DNA of 64,000 nt from Candidatus Segatella papionis (GTDB lineage: Bacteria > Bacteroidota > Bacteroidia > Bacteroidales > Bacteroidaceae). This document shows, piece by piece, positions 9,722 to 19,100 of the stretch. Both the position numbers and the translations under genes were made by a program. The notes beneath the pieces were generated by a model. The model saw nothing but the letters and a program-made list of their open reading frames with translations. It was not told where the DNA came from and searched no databases. The stretch's first letter is position 1. Each line of letters starts with the position of its first letter. The stretch spans positions 75,285 to 139,284 of the forward strand of contig DBLF01000030.1 of assembly GCA_002297965.1 (NCBI GenBank). The letters are read 5' to 3'.

Positions 9722-9788
9722 AGGTCATCGCTCAACTGCCCCAGGGTAGTATTTATACACAAGGATGGGGGCAAAGATGCGATGACCT
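9722..9788 (+). other. two-tier stem-loop between lysC and lysA
   Basis: A perfect 10-bp stem (9722-9731 with 9779-9788) encloses a second 6-bp G/C stem (9737-9742 with 9768-9773) and a 25-base apical loop. There is no T-run after it, so it does not look like a plain terminator. It could be a leader or processing structure affecting lysA; I do not recognise a named riboswitch. Confidence 0.55.
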
Positions 9789-9836
9789 TCTAATTTAACT
9801 ATAACAAAACTATAATTTAAGTAAAGATAAAGCGAA

Positions 9837-10994
9837 ATGAAAGGTACATTTCCGATAGATAAGTTTCAGGAGATACAGACTCCGTTCTACTATTACGACA
9901 CCCAGTTGTTGCGCCAGACATTGCAGACCATCAATGCTGAGGCTGGCAAGCATGCTGGATTTGAGGTACACTATGCCGTGAAGGCAAATGCCAACCCAAA
10001 GGTTCTCAACATCATCTGCCTGGCAGGGCTGGGAGCTGACTGCGTGAGCGGAGGAGAAATCCAGGCAGCCATTAACGCAGGATTCCCTGCTAGCAAAATT
10101 GTGTATGCTGGTGTTGGAAAAAGCGACTGGGAAATCAACCTCGGACTGGAGAAAGGCATCTTCTGCTTCAACGTAGAAAGCATTCCAGAATTGGAGGTAA
10201 TCAACGAGCTAGCCGAAAAACAAAACAGAATTGCACAGGTTTGCTTCCGCATCAACCCCGACGTGGGTGCCCACACTCATGCCAACATCACCACAGGTCT
10301 TGCCGAGAATAAGTTCGGTATCGCCATGCGAGATATGGAGAGTGTCATCGAAGAAGCACATAAGATGAAGAACATCAAGTTCCTTGGCTTGCACTTTCAT
10401 ATTGGCAGTCAGATACTTGACATGGGAGACTTTGAGGCTCTCTGCAACCGTATCAATGAGTTGCAAGAACAGCTCGAAAGTCACCATATCGAGGTTAAGA
10501 ATATCAATGTGGGTGGCGGACTAGGCATTGACTACAACCACCCTAACCGCATGCCAATACCAGATTTCAAGGCATACTTCGACACCTATGCCAAGCATCT
10601 GAAGTTGCGCGATGGACAGAAGTTGCATTTCGAACTGGGACGGTCTGTTGTAGGTCAGATGGGTTCGCTCATCACCAAGACCCTATATGTGAAGCAAGGC
10701 ACTGCCAAGCAGTTTGTCATCGTTGATGCCGGTATGACAGACCTTATCCGTCCTGCCCTCTACCAGGCTTATCACAAGATAGAAAACATCTCTAGCAATG
10801 AGCCTGATGAAACTTACGACGTGGTAGGTCCTATCTGCGAGTCTAGCGATGTATTTGCAAAGGCTATCGATCTCAATAAAACCCATCGTGGAGACCTCAT
10901 CGCCTTACGCTCTGCCGGAGCTTATGGTGAGATTATGGCGAGCCAGTACAACTGCCGTCAGTTGCCTAAGGGTTATATTACAGAAGACTTTTAA
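9837..10994 (+). CDS. lysA: diaminopimelate decarboxylase
   Basis: LysA decarboxylates meso-diaminopimelate to L-lysine with PLP. The PLP lysine is Lys49 in HYAVKANANP. Other family motifs are LHFHIGSQ, the phosphate-binding GGGLGIDY and the active-site CESSDVFA near the C-terminus; GAYGE and the final residues complete the fold. Length (385) is normal. It is the second lysine-pathway gene beside lysC, with the stem-loop region between them. Confidence 0.95.
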   Translation: MKGTFPIDKFQEIQTPFYYYDTQLLRQTLQTINAEAGKHAGFEVHYAVKANANPKVLNIICLAGLGADCVSGGEIQAAINAGFPASKIVYAGVGKSDWEINLGLEKGIFCFNVESIPELEVINELAEKQNRIAQVCFRINPDVGAHTHANITTGLAENKFGIAMRDMESVIEEAHKMKNIKFLGLHFHIGSQILDMGDFEALCNRINELQEQLESHHIEVKNINVGGGLGIDYNHPNRMPIPDFKAYFDTYAKHLKLRDGQKLHFELGRSVVGQMGSLITKTLYVKQGTAKQFVIVDAGMTDLIRPALYQAYHKIENISSNEPDETYDVVGPICESSDVFAKAIDLNKTHRGDLIALRSAGAYGEIMASQYNCRQLPKGYITEDF

Positions 10995-11085
10995 ATAAGT
11001 TTAGAGTTTGAAAGCACAAGGCATAGGAGAAAGCCTGTGAAACTACACCCCCCCCTCCTAGCTTTGGGTTTTAATACGAGAAAAA

Positions 11086-12324
11086 ATGATAACAATTAGT
11101 TTTACTACTATCATAGCTGGCGCAGTAGTGGTTTTATTGGCTATCCTCGGATCGCTGGTAAACCCATTCCTGCGCTCGTTGCGCTTTTCCGAGCCAACAC
11201 TTTCTGAAGAAGATTCTGAGACAGGAACCGAGTCGAAAGCAGAAGCGGATACCGAATCGCAAGCCGAGACAGAAACTGGGTCAAGAGCAGAGACTCAAGC
11301 AGAACCAAGAGAACCTGTCACTGTGATTATCACCGCTCATGAGAACTTGGCAGAACTGGAACGTAACCTCCCGATGTTCTTGCGACAGAAATATCCTGCC
11401 GACTATCAAGTCATCGTAGTTTGCCAAAGTACAGATATGGAGACACAAGACTATCTCAAGCGTCAGGCTGCCGAGAATCCCCATCTATATTTCACTTTCA
11501 TCCCAGAGAGCTCTCGCTATATGAGCCGCAAGAAACTGCAGATTACACTGGGTGTAAAAGCTGCCAAACACGAGTGGATTATTCTCACCGAGCCAACTTG
11601 CAAACCAGAGAACGACAAGTGGCTCTACACGATGACGCGCAACTGCCAAACTACCAACCATCTGATTTTGGGCTATGTGGCATTAGACTCAGAGACCAAA
11701 GGAGTGCGCCGATTCGACAGCATACGCAAAGCCTACTATTTGTTGCGCCGAGCACAACAAAGTTACGGTTACCGCACCCACATGCCAAATGTGGCATTCC
11801 GTAAGAGTGACTTTATGCGTGAGCAGGGTTATCAAGGAAATCTGGAATATGTACGTGGAGAGTATGATTTCCTGGTCAACAAATACGCACAGTTTGGAGA
11901 TACGGCAGTGGAACTAGATTGCGATGCGTGGTTGAAGCATGATGAGCCTACCGACAAGGAGTGGCATAATGCCCACCTCTATCTTCAGGCTTCTCGCAAG
12001 AGCTTGGAGAGAGAAAAGTCGATGGCTACCTTAATGTTCTTCGACCATCTGTTCCCTCATCTCAGTCTTATTGCCTCGTCTATCACCTTGGCATACGCTA
12101 TCTTCATGGAAGATTGGATATTGACGGGCATCGCTTGCTTTTCGTTACTCCTGCTATTCATTATCAGAATGCTTATAGCAAACAAAGCTGTCAAGCATTT
12201 CGACGACGAGATAGCGATGTTTAAGCTACCATTCTATGAGTACGGAATCATTTGGCGCAATCTTGCCAACAAGATAAGATTCTGGCACGCCGACAAAAAC
12301 GACTTCACAAGCCACAAGCTCTAG
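11086..12324 (+). CDS. membrane-anchored family 2-type glycosyltransferase
   Basis: The 412-residue protein has an N-terminal membrane segment (about 5-27), a low-complexity Glu/Thr/Ser/Ala linker (about 45-77) built from repeats like TESQAE, and then a GT-A domain starting PVTVIITAHENL. GVKAAKHEWIILTEPTC occupies the place of the usual nucleotide-binding Asp-x-Asp loop but has TEPT there. Two more hydrophobic segments (about 325-370) follow. It probably adds a sugar to a lipid-linked or surface glycan on the cytoplasmic face. The next gene lies 46 bases downstream and looks functionally related. Confidence 0.78.
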   Translation: MITISFTTIIAGAVVVLLAILGSLVNPFLRSLRFSEPTLSEEDSETGTESKAEADTESQAETETGSRAETQAEPREPVTVIITAHENLAELERNLPMFLRQKYPADYQVIVVCQSTDMETQDYLKRQAAENPHLYFTFIPESSRYMSRKKLQITLGVKAAKHEWIILTEPTCKPENDKWLYTMTRNCQTTNHLILGYVALDSETKGVRRFDSIRKAYYLLRRAQQSYGYRTHMPNVAFRKSDFMREQGYQGNLEYVRGEYDFLVNKYAQFGDTAVELDCDAWLKHDEPTDKEWHNAHLYLQASRKSLEREKSMATLMFFDHLFPHLSLIASSITLAYAIFMEDWILTGIACFSLLLLFIIRMLIANKAVKHFDDEIAMFKLPFYEYGIIWRNLANKIRFWHADKNDFTSHKL

Positions 12325-12370
12325 GCGAAAGCCAGACAAAAACAAAATATCAAGCAAACTTGACAAATCG

Positions 12371-13147
12371 ATGAAAGTTTTTCTGTTCATTTCCAAACAA
12401 AAGAAAACGCTCTCGATGTACCTCCCCTACTTCGAAGCCTTGAATAAGAAGCTCGACATCACCCGGAATATGGCTGATGCCGACATCGTATTACTCTTAG
12501 GAGCATGGACAATGAAGGGAGCCCGCCTTGCCAAAAAGTCTCGTAAGATGGGTATCCCTTACATCGTTTGTCCACTGGGCGACATCTCTGAGCGTAATCG
12601 CAAGAATCCGCATCTTAGGCGCATCCTGCAAACGTGTGCCTACCAAAAGGCAATGTATAAACATGCTGAACTACTGATTGCGACCACCCCGATGGAGAGA
12701 AATTATCTGATGAAGCTTGGTTGGAACAGCCGTATCACCCCGATATCATACTTTGGTTACACCCAGCTCACCAATGAGATTGCTATGGTACACGACTGGA
12801 ATACTGCAAACAATTCAACACTCGTCGGTTTTGAGAAACGTAAGGCGGAGGCAATAGACAAAAGAACCCAGCAGCCTATCATCGCCCAAATCCTGCAAAT
12901 ACAAAGCAGAATGTCTCATAAGTATATTCCACAGAAGTATCTTGACGACCTTCACACCTTATTATATGCAGACAATTACGATGAGGATGCCATTTGTGAG
13001 GAACTCAGCAAACAAAAACTTACAAATTATGCTGCTAGCGTATTCCAGGCCATGACCGAAAAGACGGGGCTAACAGAGGGGTTCATGCCATTACCCGCTA
13101 AAAAAGGAAGAAAAAGCCGGGAAATCCTAAGCTATGTGCGAGACTAA
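12371..13147 (+). CDS. GT-B-like glycosyltransferase homologue, short
   Basis: This 258-residue protein has features of the N-terminal Rossmann half of GT4-type glycosyltransferases: MADADIVLLLGAWTM, then the hydrophobic strand IPYIVCPLGD, then AELLIATTPMERNYLMKLGW. The C-terminal half is not a recognisable nucleotide-sugar domain (no E-x7-E motif) and instead ends in a basic tail. It may be a truncated or specialised family member that depends on the preceding glycosyltransferase. Function is inferred mainly from context. Confidence 0.55.
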   Translation: MKVFLFISKQKKTLSMYLPYFEALNKKLDITRNMADADIVLLLGAWTMKGARLAKKSRKMGIPYIVCPLGDISERNRKNPHLRRILQTCAYQKAMYKHAELLIATTPMERNYLMKLGWNSRITPISYFGYTQLTNEIAMVHDWNTANNSTLVGFEKRKAEAIDKRTQQPIIAQILQIQSRMSHKYIPQKYLDDLHTLLYADNYDEDAICEELSKQKLTNYAASVFQAMTEKTGLTEGFMPLPAKKGRKSREILSYVRD

Positions 13148-13220
13148 ATCCTGATTTTGACTTGTTGTCAGGAGTTTTGGACGGCAAAATCGTCATGCTG
13201 GCATGAAAAATCAGTTTTCG

Positions 13221-13266
13221 TTGACCTACATCAAGCCAAGGGGTGACACATCTTGATGTGAGTCAA
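13221..13266. repeat. imperfect 15-bp inverted repeat
   Basis: The arms 13221-13235 and 13252-13266 (TTGACCTACATCAAG and CTTGATGTGAGTCAA) pair with two mismatches. An A-run follows on the plus strand, so it would not terminate plus-strand transcripts. It lies about 60 bases upstream of the small-ORF promoter and could be a protein-binding site. Confidence 0.45.
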
Positions 13267-13327
13267 AAAAAGCCCATTCTTCTTCATTTTGTCATGTCAT
13301 TGTTACCGTTTTTCAAAAAATAGGCAT

Positions 13328-13335
13328 TACCTTTG
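13328..13335 (+). promoter_or_regulatory. -7 box of the small-ORF unit
   Basis: TACCTTTG, followed by CA, is a textbook TAnnTTTG element. Transcription would start around 13340-13345, directly in front of the first small ORF. The -33 element is not clear. Confidence 0.65.
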
Positions 13336-13346
13336 CACTCGAAAAG

Positions 13347-13445
13347 ATGAGACAAGCCAAGCTCAAGGACGAGAGTGAGGGTATCAAGCTTAAGAACTCG
13401 AGATGGCAATATCTCAAAAGAAAGATTGTAATAAGGATAATGTGA
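13347..13445 (+). CDS. putative small basic protein, 32 residues
   Basis: ATG at 13347 opens a 32-codon frame that is rich in Lys and Arg (MRQAKLKDES, then NSRWQYLKRK). It lies only a few bases after the predicted transcription start, so it would be nearly leaderless. No family is recognised. It may be only 5' leader sequence of the two ORFs below. Confidence 0.3.
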   Translation: MRQAKLKDESEGIKLKNSRWQYLKRKIVIRIM

Positions 13446-13446
13446 A

Positions 13447-13500
13447 ATGGGAGCCGATACACGACGGCACCGTAAAGTAAAGAAAGGAAAAAGATTATGA
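13447..13500 (+). CDS. putative 17-residue basic peptide, coupled to the next ORF
   Basis: A 17-codon frame (MGADTRRHRKVKKGKRL) starts one base after the previous stop, and its TGA overlaps the ATG of the next ORF (ATGA at 13497-13500). That layout permits translational coupling. Composition is extremely basic. Whether the peptide is made is unknown. Confidence 0.25.
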   Translation: MGADTRRHRKVKKGKRL

Positions 13501-13586
13501 TGACAACAGTAATGATTCTTGCTGTAGTAGCAGCTATGATTGCTAAGGCAGTGAATGTTAACAACCACATTGAGATGGGTAAGTAA
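13497..13586 (+). CDS. small hydrophobic protein, 29 residues
   Basis: The frame starts ATGATG at 13497 with AAAGGAAAAAG upstream as a possible ribosome site. Residues 5-19 (VMILAVVAAMIAKAV) form a hydrophobic stretch long enough for a single membrane helix, followed by a short polar tail. It looks like the small single-helix proteins that Bacteroidetes encode in clusters. No family is identified and no function can be assigned. Confidence 0.5.
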   Translation: MMTTVMILAVVAAMIAKAVNVNNHIEMGK

Positions 13587-13649
13587 GTTAACAGTAAAAA
13601 GGTAAGTAATTTAAGTTTAACAAGGTAAAAGAAAGAAAGGATAACTATT

Positions 13650-13769
13650 ATGAAAGCAATAATGAATGAAATCAAGAAAGCTGTGAAAGCTTTTATTGAG
13701 AATTACTTGAACGCTATGGAATTGTATGGTGAGGCTATCAGTAAAGGACGTGGTCTTGCTACTGCATAA
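13650..13769 (+). CDS. small conserved-looking protein, 39 residues
   Basis: The 39-residue frame begins MKAIMNEIKKAVKAF and continues IENYLNAMELYGEAI, ending KGRGLATA. It forms a likely amphipathic helix with a regular hydrophobic pattern, and has AGAAAGGA seven bases before the ATG. The coding character is stronger than in the upstream mini-ORFs. I recall similar short uncharacterised proteins from Prevotella but cannot name a family. A strong terminator follows 43 bases after the stop. Confidence 0.6.
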   Translation: MKAIMNEIKKAVKAFIENYLNAMELYGEAISKGRGLATA

Positions 13770-13811
13770 TCCAGCGTTGCGATGAATGTAATTACGTTAC
13801 AAAATATGAGA

Positions 13812-13846
13812 AGCGTGCTAGTATTTGATACTGGCACGCTTTTTTG
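13812..13846 (+). terminator. intrinsic terminator of the small-ORF unit
   Basis: A 13-bp stem (13812-13824 with 13828-13840, one G-T pair) with a 3-base loop is followed by six T residues. Confidence 0.9.
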
Positions 13847-13941
13847 TTTACTTTTTATCGCTAAAGAAAAAAATGCCACCATTCACCGTTAATATAGATT
13901 AAATCTTACGGCACATCGTGCGATAATTCAGAAATTATCAA

Positions 13942-13949
13942 TACTTTTG
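13942..13949 (+). promoter_or_regulatory. -7 box of the thi operon
   Basis: TACTTTTG matches TAnnTTTG and lies ten bases before the riboswitch P1 stem, so the aptamer would be at the 5' end of the transcript. Confidence 0.7.
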
Positions 13950-13958
13950 CAATCGAAC

Positions 13959-14041
13959 TATCACGGGGGTGCTGAGTAATCGGCTGAGATTATACCCATT
14001 GAACCTGATACAGGTAATGCTGGCGCAGGGAAATAATGATA
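13959..14041 (+). ncRNA. TPP riboswitch (THI element)
   Basis: The aptamer has the conserved GGGGGTGC, the pyrimidine-sensing GGCTGAGA, ACCC, GAACCTGATACAGGTAATGC and GCGCAGGGAA elements. P1 pairs TATCA (13959-13963) with TGATA (14037-14041). It senses thiamine pyrophosphate and controls thiSEGCH downstream. The likely expression platform is the hairpin at 14069-14113. Confidence 0.96.
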
Positions 14042-14051
14042 TAACCCAAGA

Positions 14052-14084
14052 ATGAGAGACAGAGAAGAAGCCCCTCCTCCATAG
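14052..14084 (+). CDS. putative leader peptide MRDREEAPPP in the thi leader
   Basis: A ten-codon ORF starts 11 bases after the aptamer. Its Ala-Pro-Pro-Pro codons and stop lie in or next to the 5' arm of the terminator hairpin. Three consecutive prolines are known to slow ribosomes. No clear Shine-Dalgarno is seen, which is normal here. It may be chance. Confidence 0.25.
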   Translation: MRDREEAPPP

Positions 14085-14125
14085 CGCTAAATGGCGACTA
14101 AGGATGAGGGGCTATATATTTCTTT
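14069..14125 (+). terminator. candidate riboswitch-controlled terminator
   Basis: AGCCCCTC (14069-14076) pairs with GAGGGGCT (14106-14113); the tail ATATATTTCTTT is T-rich rather than a clean T-run. Its location 27 bases after the aptamer and 85 bases before thiS fits a transcription attenuator. Confidence 0.65.
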
Positions 14126-14198
14126 CTGCTTTTACAAAGGCTCTCCCCCATGTTCACAATAATATATTTGATTAATGTAAACATAAAGGGAAAGAAAC

Positions 14199-14396
14199 AT
14201 GAAAGTAACAATCAACAACAAAGAGACTGAGACACAGGCAAAGAATGTGAAGGAACTTGCCCAAGAGCTTAACCTTCCTGCCACAGGATGCGCCGTTGCC
14301 ATCAGCAACGAGATGGTACCACGAGACGAATGGGAAAGCCGTGCCATCCTGGAAGGAGCCGATATTGTCATTGTCAAGGCTTTTTGCGGAGGATGA
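14199..14396 (+). CDS. thiS: sulfur carrier protein ThiS
   Basis: ThiS is the ubiquitin-fold carrier whose C-terminal Gly-Gly is converted to a thiocarboxylate that supplies sulfur for the thiazole ring. The 65-residue product starts MKVTINNKE and ends FCGG, as the family requires. It is the first gene after the TPP riboswitch; thiE follows. Confidence 0.95.
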   Translation: MKVTINNKETETQAKNVKELAQELNLPATGCAVAISNEMVPRDEWESRAILEGADIVIVKAFCGG

Positions 14397-14469
14397 TTTT
14401 AAGTTAATAGTCTATAGCTTGCATTTTTTGGCAAATATGATAATCAATTAATTTAAAACATCTCTTATT

Positions 14470-15117
14470 ATGGCTCAAATCAATTATTCAAATTTCCGAC
14501 TACAGTTCATCTCGCATCAAAATGAAAAGATGACTTATTTGGAAGGCATACATGAAGCCTTGACGGGCGGTTGCCAATGGGTCCAGCTCCGAATGAAAGG
14601 TGCCACCGACGAAGAAGTGAGCTCCATCGCCTGGAAAGTGAAAAGTTGGTGCAAGATAATGTGTTCCACTTTCATCATCGACGACCGAGTGGAACTGGTG
14701 AAGGAAGTGGGGGCTGATGGAGTTCATCTCGGGAAGAATGACATGCCGATAGCCGAGGCTCGACAAATATTGGGCGATGACTTCATCATCGGCGGTACAG
14801 CCAACACCTTCGACGATGTGAAAGCTCTCTATGAGGCTGGTGCCGACTATATCGGCTGCGGACCCTTTCGCTTCACTACCACCAAAGAGAAATTATCCCC
14901 TATCCTGGGGCTTGACGGATACCGTGACATTATCAAAAAGATGAGAGAGAATCGCATCAACATCCCCATCGTAGCTATTGGCGGAATCACTCTAGATGAC
15001 ATTCCTGACATTTTGGACACAGGTGTGACGGGTATTGCCTTGAGTGGTTGCATTCTCAACGCAGATGCCCCAGCTCGCATGACACACGAAATCGTGGAAC
15101 TCATGGACAAAGTATAA
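14470..15117 (+). CDS. thiE: thiamine phosphate synthase
   Basis: ThiE couples the pyrimidine pyrophosphate to the thiazole phosphate. The TIM-barrel motifs are present: VQLRMKGATDEE, FIIDDRVELV, GADGVHLGKNDM, IGGTANTFDD, GPFRFTTTK and VAIGGITLDD. The length of 215 is normal. It sits between thiS and thiG in the riboswitch-controlled operon. Confidence 0.95.
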   Translation: MAQINYSNFRLQFISHQNEKMTYLEGIHEALTGGCQWVQLRMKGATDEEVSSIAWKVKSWCKIMCSTFIIDDRVELVKEVGADGVHLGKNDMPIAEARQILGDDFIIGGTANTFDDVKALYEAGADYIGCGPFRFTTTKEKLSPILGLDGYRDIIKKMRENRINIPIVAIGGITLDDIPDILDTGVTGIALSGCILNADAPARMTHEIVELMDKV

Positions 15118-15161
15118 CTCATTACAAAGAATAAAAGTATAAGATATAACAGACTATAAAA

Positions 15162-15932
15162 ATGGAAAAATTAACTATCGCTGGAAGAGAGTTCAACTCT
15201 CGCCTGTTCCTCGGAACAGGTAAGTTTAACAACAACAACCTCATGGCCCAAGCCATCAAGGCATCAGAGACAGAAATGGTGACTGTGGCTATGAAGCGTA
15301 TTGAACTGGAAGATAAGCAGGACGACTTGCTCACCCATATCATGCAGAGCCCAAGCATTCAGCTCCTCCCTAACACGAGTGGTGTGCGCAATGCCGAAGA
15401 GGCTGTCTTTGCAGCACAGATGGCTCGCGAGGCTTTCGGTACCAATTGGTTGAAGTTGGAAATCCATCCAGACCCTCGCTATTTGCTCCCAGACTCCATC
15501 GAGACTCTGAAAGCTACAGAGAAACTGGTAAAGCTTGGCTTCATCGTTTTGCCTTATTGCCAGGCAGACCCAACCCTCTGCAAGCACTTGGAGGAAGCAG
15601 GTGCTGCCACCGTTATGCCTCTTGCCGCTCCTATCGGCACTAACAAGGGATTGAGAATGAAAGACTTCCTCAAGATTATCATCGAGCAAGCCACTGTGCC
15701 AGTAGTAGTGGATGCCGGAATCGGCGCACCTAGCCATGCTGCCGAGGCAATGGAGATGGGCGCAGACGCTTGCCTCGTCAATACAGCCATCGCCGTAGCA
15801 GGAAACCCGGTGGAAATGGCTAAGGCTTTCAAGGAGGCTGTCATCTGCGGTCGTCGCGCTTACGAGGCTGGTCTTGGAGCCGTCAGCGACTGTGCCGAGG
15901 CAAGTTCTCCACTCACAGCATTCCTTAATTAA
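15162..15932 (+). CDS. thiG: thiazole synthase
   Basis: ThiG makes the thiazole phosphate from deoxyxylulose 5-phosphate, dehydroglycine and the ThiS thiocarboxylate. The Schiff-base lysine is Lys98 in [37 protein letters not shown] and CLVNTAIA are the other characteristic segments. At 256 residues it is full length. The dehydroglycine donor, ThiH, is encoded two genes downstream. Confidence 0.96.
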   Translation: MEKLTIAGREFNSRLFLGTGKFNNNNLMAQAIKASETEMVTVAMKRIELEDKQDDLLTHIMQSPSIQLLPNTSGVRNAEEAVFAAQMAREAFGTNWLKLEIHPDPRYLLPDSIETLKATEKLVKLGFIVLPYCQADPTLCKHLEEAGAATVMPLAAPIGTNKGLRMKDFLKIIIEQATVPVVVDAGIGAPSHAAEAMEMGADACLVNTAIAVAGNPVEMAKAFKEAVICGRRAYEAGLGAVSDCAEASSPLTAFLN

Positions 15933-15939
15933 ATGATAA

Positions 15940-17649
<1,710 letters not shown>

Positions 17650-17669
17650 GATTATAAGAATTTAAGAAA

Positions 17670-18812
17670 ATGTTTTCAGACGAACTAAAGAATATCAGTT
17701 GGGATGAAACCACCGAGCGCATCGCCTCGATGACCGACAACGACGTGCGCCGTGCCCTCGCCAAGGAGCATTGCGACGTAAACGACTTTATGGCAATGAT
17801 TTCACCTGCCGCCGAACCTTACCTGGAAGTAATGGCTCGCCTCTCTCGCAAATACACAGAGGAGCGCTTCGGCAAGACGATGTCGATGTTCATCCCTCTA
17901 TACATCACCAACAGCTGCTCCAATTCCTGCGTATATTGTGGCTTCCATCGTGAGAACCCAATGGCACGCACCATCCTCACTCCCGAGCAGATAGAAAATG
18001 AATACAAGGCCATCAAGCAGTTGGCTCCATTCGAGAACATCCTGCTTGTGACAGGCGAGAACCCTGCCAAGGCAGGAACTCCTTACCTAGCCAAGGCGAT
18101 AGACATCGCCAAGAAGTATTTCGCCAACGTGAAGATTGAGGTCATGCCTCTTTCTACAGAGGATTACAAGCTGCTTGCCGACCACGGCATGAACGGCGTT
18201 ATCTGTTTCCAGGAGACATACCACCGCGAAAATTACAAGCTCTACCATCCACGTGGTATGAAGAGCAAGTTTGAGTGGCGTTGCGATGGCTTCGACCGTA
18301 TGGGAATGGCTGGCGTACACTCCATCGGTATGGGCGTGCTCATCGGACTGGAGAAGGAATGGCGCACCGACGTGGTGATGATGGCACACCATCTTCGCTA
18401 TCTTCAGAAGCACTACTGGAAGACGAAGTACAGCGTCAACTTTCCTCGCATGCGCCCTGCCCAGAATGAAGGCTTCCAGCCTAACTGCTTCATGACCGAC
18501 AAGGAATTGGCACAGGCTACCTTTGCCATGCGCATCTTCGACCACGACGTTGACATTTCCTACTCTACCCGAGAGCCGGCCATCATCCGAGACAACATGG
18601 CTACGCTGGGCGTAACCACTATGTCGGCGGAATCTAAGGTAAACCCTGGCGGCTACCACACCTACCCTCAGGCATTGGAGCAGTTCACGGTAAGCGATGA
18701 GCGTACAGCCAAGACCATCAATGCCCGACTCAAAGAATTGGGTAGAGAGCCTGTATGGAAAGATTGGGATGCATCGTTCGATATGTTTGGAAACATAGCT
18801 GCCAGCAAATAA
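17670..18812 (+). CDS. thiH: 2-iminoacetate synthase
   Basis: ThiH is a radical-SAM tyrosine lyase that releases dehydroglycine for ThiG. The cluster motif CxxxCxxC is seen in NSCSNSCVYCGFHREN. Further family segments are ENILLVTGENPAKAG and MNGVICFQETYHRENY. At 380 residues it is normal. It is the last gene of the operon; no thiF (ThiS adenylyltransferase) or thiD follows before the terminator. Confidence 0.95.
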   Translation: MFSDELKNISWDETTERIASMTDNDVRRALAKEHCDVNDFMAMISPAAEPYLEVMARLSRKYTEERFGKTMSMFIPLYITNSCSNSCVYCGFHRENPMARTILTPEQIENEYKAIKQLAPFENILLVTGENPAKAGTPYLAKAIDIAKKYFANVKIEVMPLSTEDYKLLADHGMNGVICFQETYHRENYKLYHPRGMKSKFEWRCDGFDRMGMAGVHSIGMGVLIGLEKEWRTDVVMMAHHLRYLQKHYWKTKYSVNFPRMRPAQNEGFQPNCFMTDKELAQATFAMRIFDHDVDISYSTREPAIIRDNMATLGVTTMSAESKVNPGGYHTYPQALEQFTVSDERTAKTINARLKELGREPVWKDWDASFDMFGNIAASK

Positions 18813-18900
18813 ATCGTAGTTACCTATATGTTAATATGAACGAATCGTAGTTACCTATATATAATAATGTAACTACTAATACCAAAAGGTGTAACTATTA
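18812..18900. repeat. cluster of direct and inverted TAGTTAC repeats
   Basis: An 18-base unit ending in TAGTTACCTATAT occurs at 18812-18829 and 18843-18860. Two reverse copies of its core (GTAACTA) follow at 18869-18875 and 18891-18897. The core spacings are 31, 21 and 22 bases. It lies between thiH and its terminator. Confidence 0.6.
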
Positions 18901-18918
18901 TCAATAAGATATAAGCTC

Positions 18919-18964
18919 AAGCCTAGATGATCAGACTGATAAAACTGGTCGTCTAGGCTTTTTT
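18919..18964 (+). terminator. intrinsic terminator of the thi operon
   Basis: A 16-bp stem with two G-U type mismatches (18919-18934 with 18945-18960) is followed by TTTT. Confidence 0.88.
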
Positions 18965-19030
18965 ATGTGTTTTTATTCCACTAAATTGTACCTTTTTAGA
19001 AAACTATTCTTTTTATTCGAGTTTTTTCAT

Positions 19031-19038
19031 TACCTTTG
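19031..19038 (+). promoter_or_regulatory. -7 box of the phosphoesterase unit
   Basis: TACCTTTG followed by CA matches TAnnTTTG, about 63 bases before the start codon. Confidence 0.65.
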
Positions 19039-19100
19039 CACACGAGTATTCTTTAAGGAGAAAATATAAAAAGCAAATATGTAAAACGATAAATTAGAAT

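Noticed and set aside
13313..13675. 120-codon minus-strand frame of highly hydrophobic residues
   Set aside because: It is the complement of Lys-rich and A-rich plus-strand sequence; it has no promoter, crosses the small-ORF unit and its terminator is absent on that strand.
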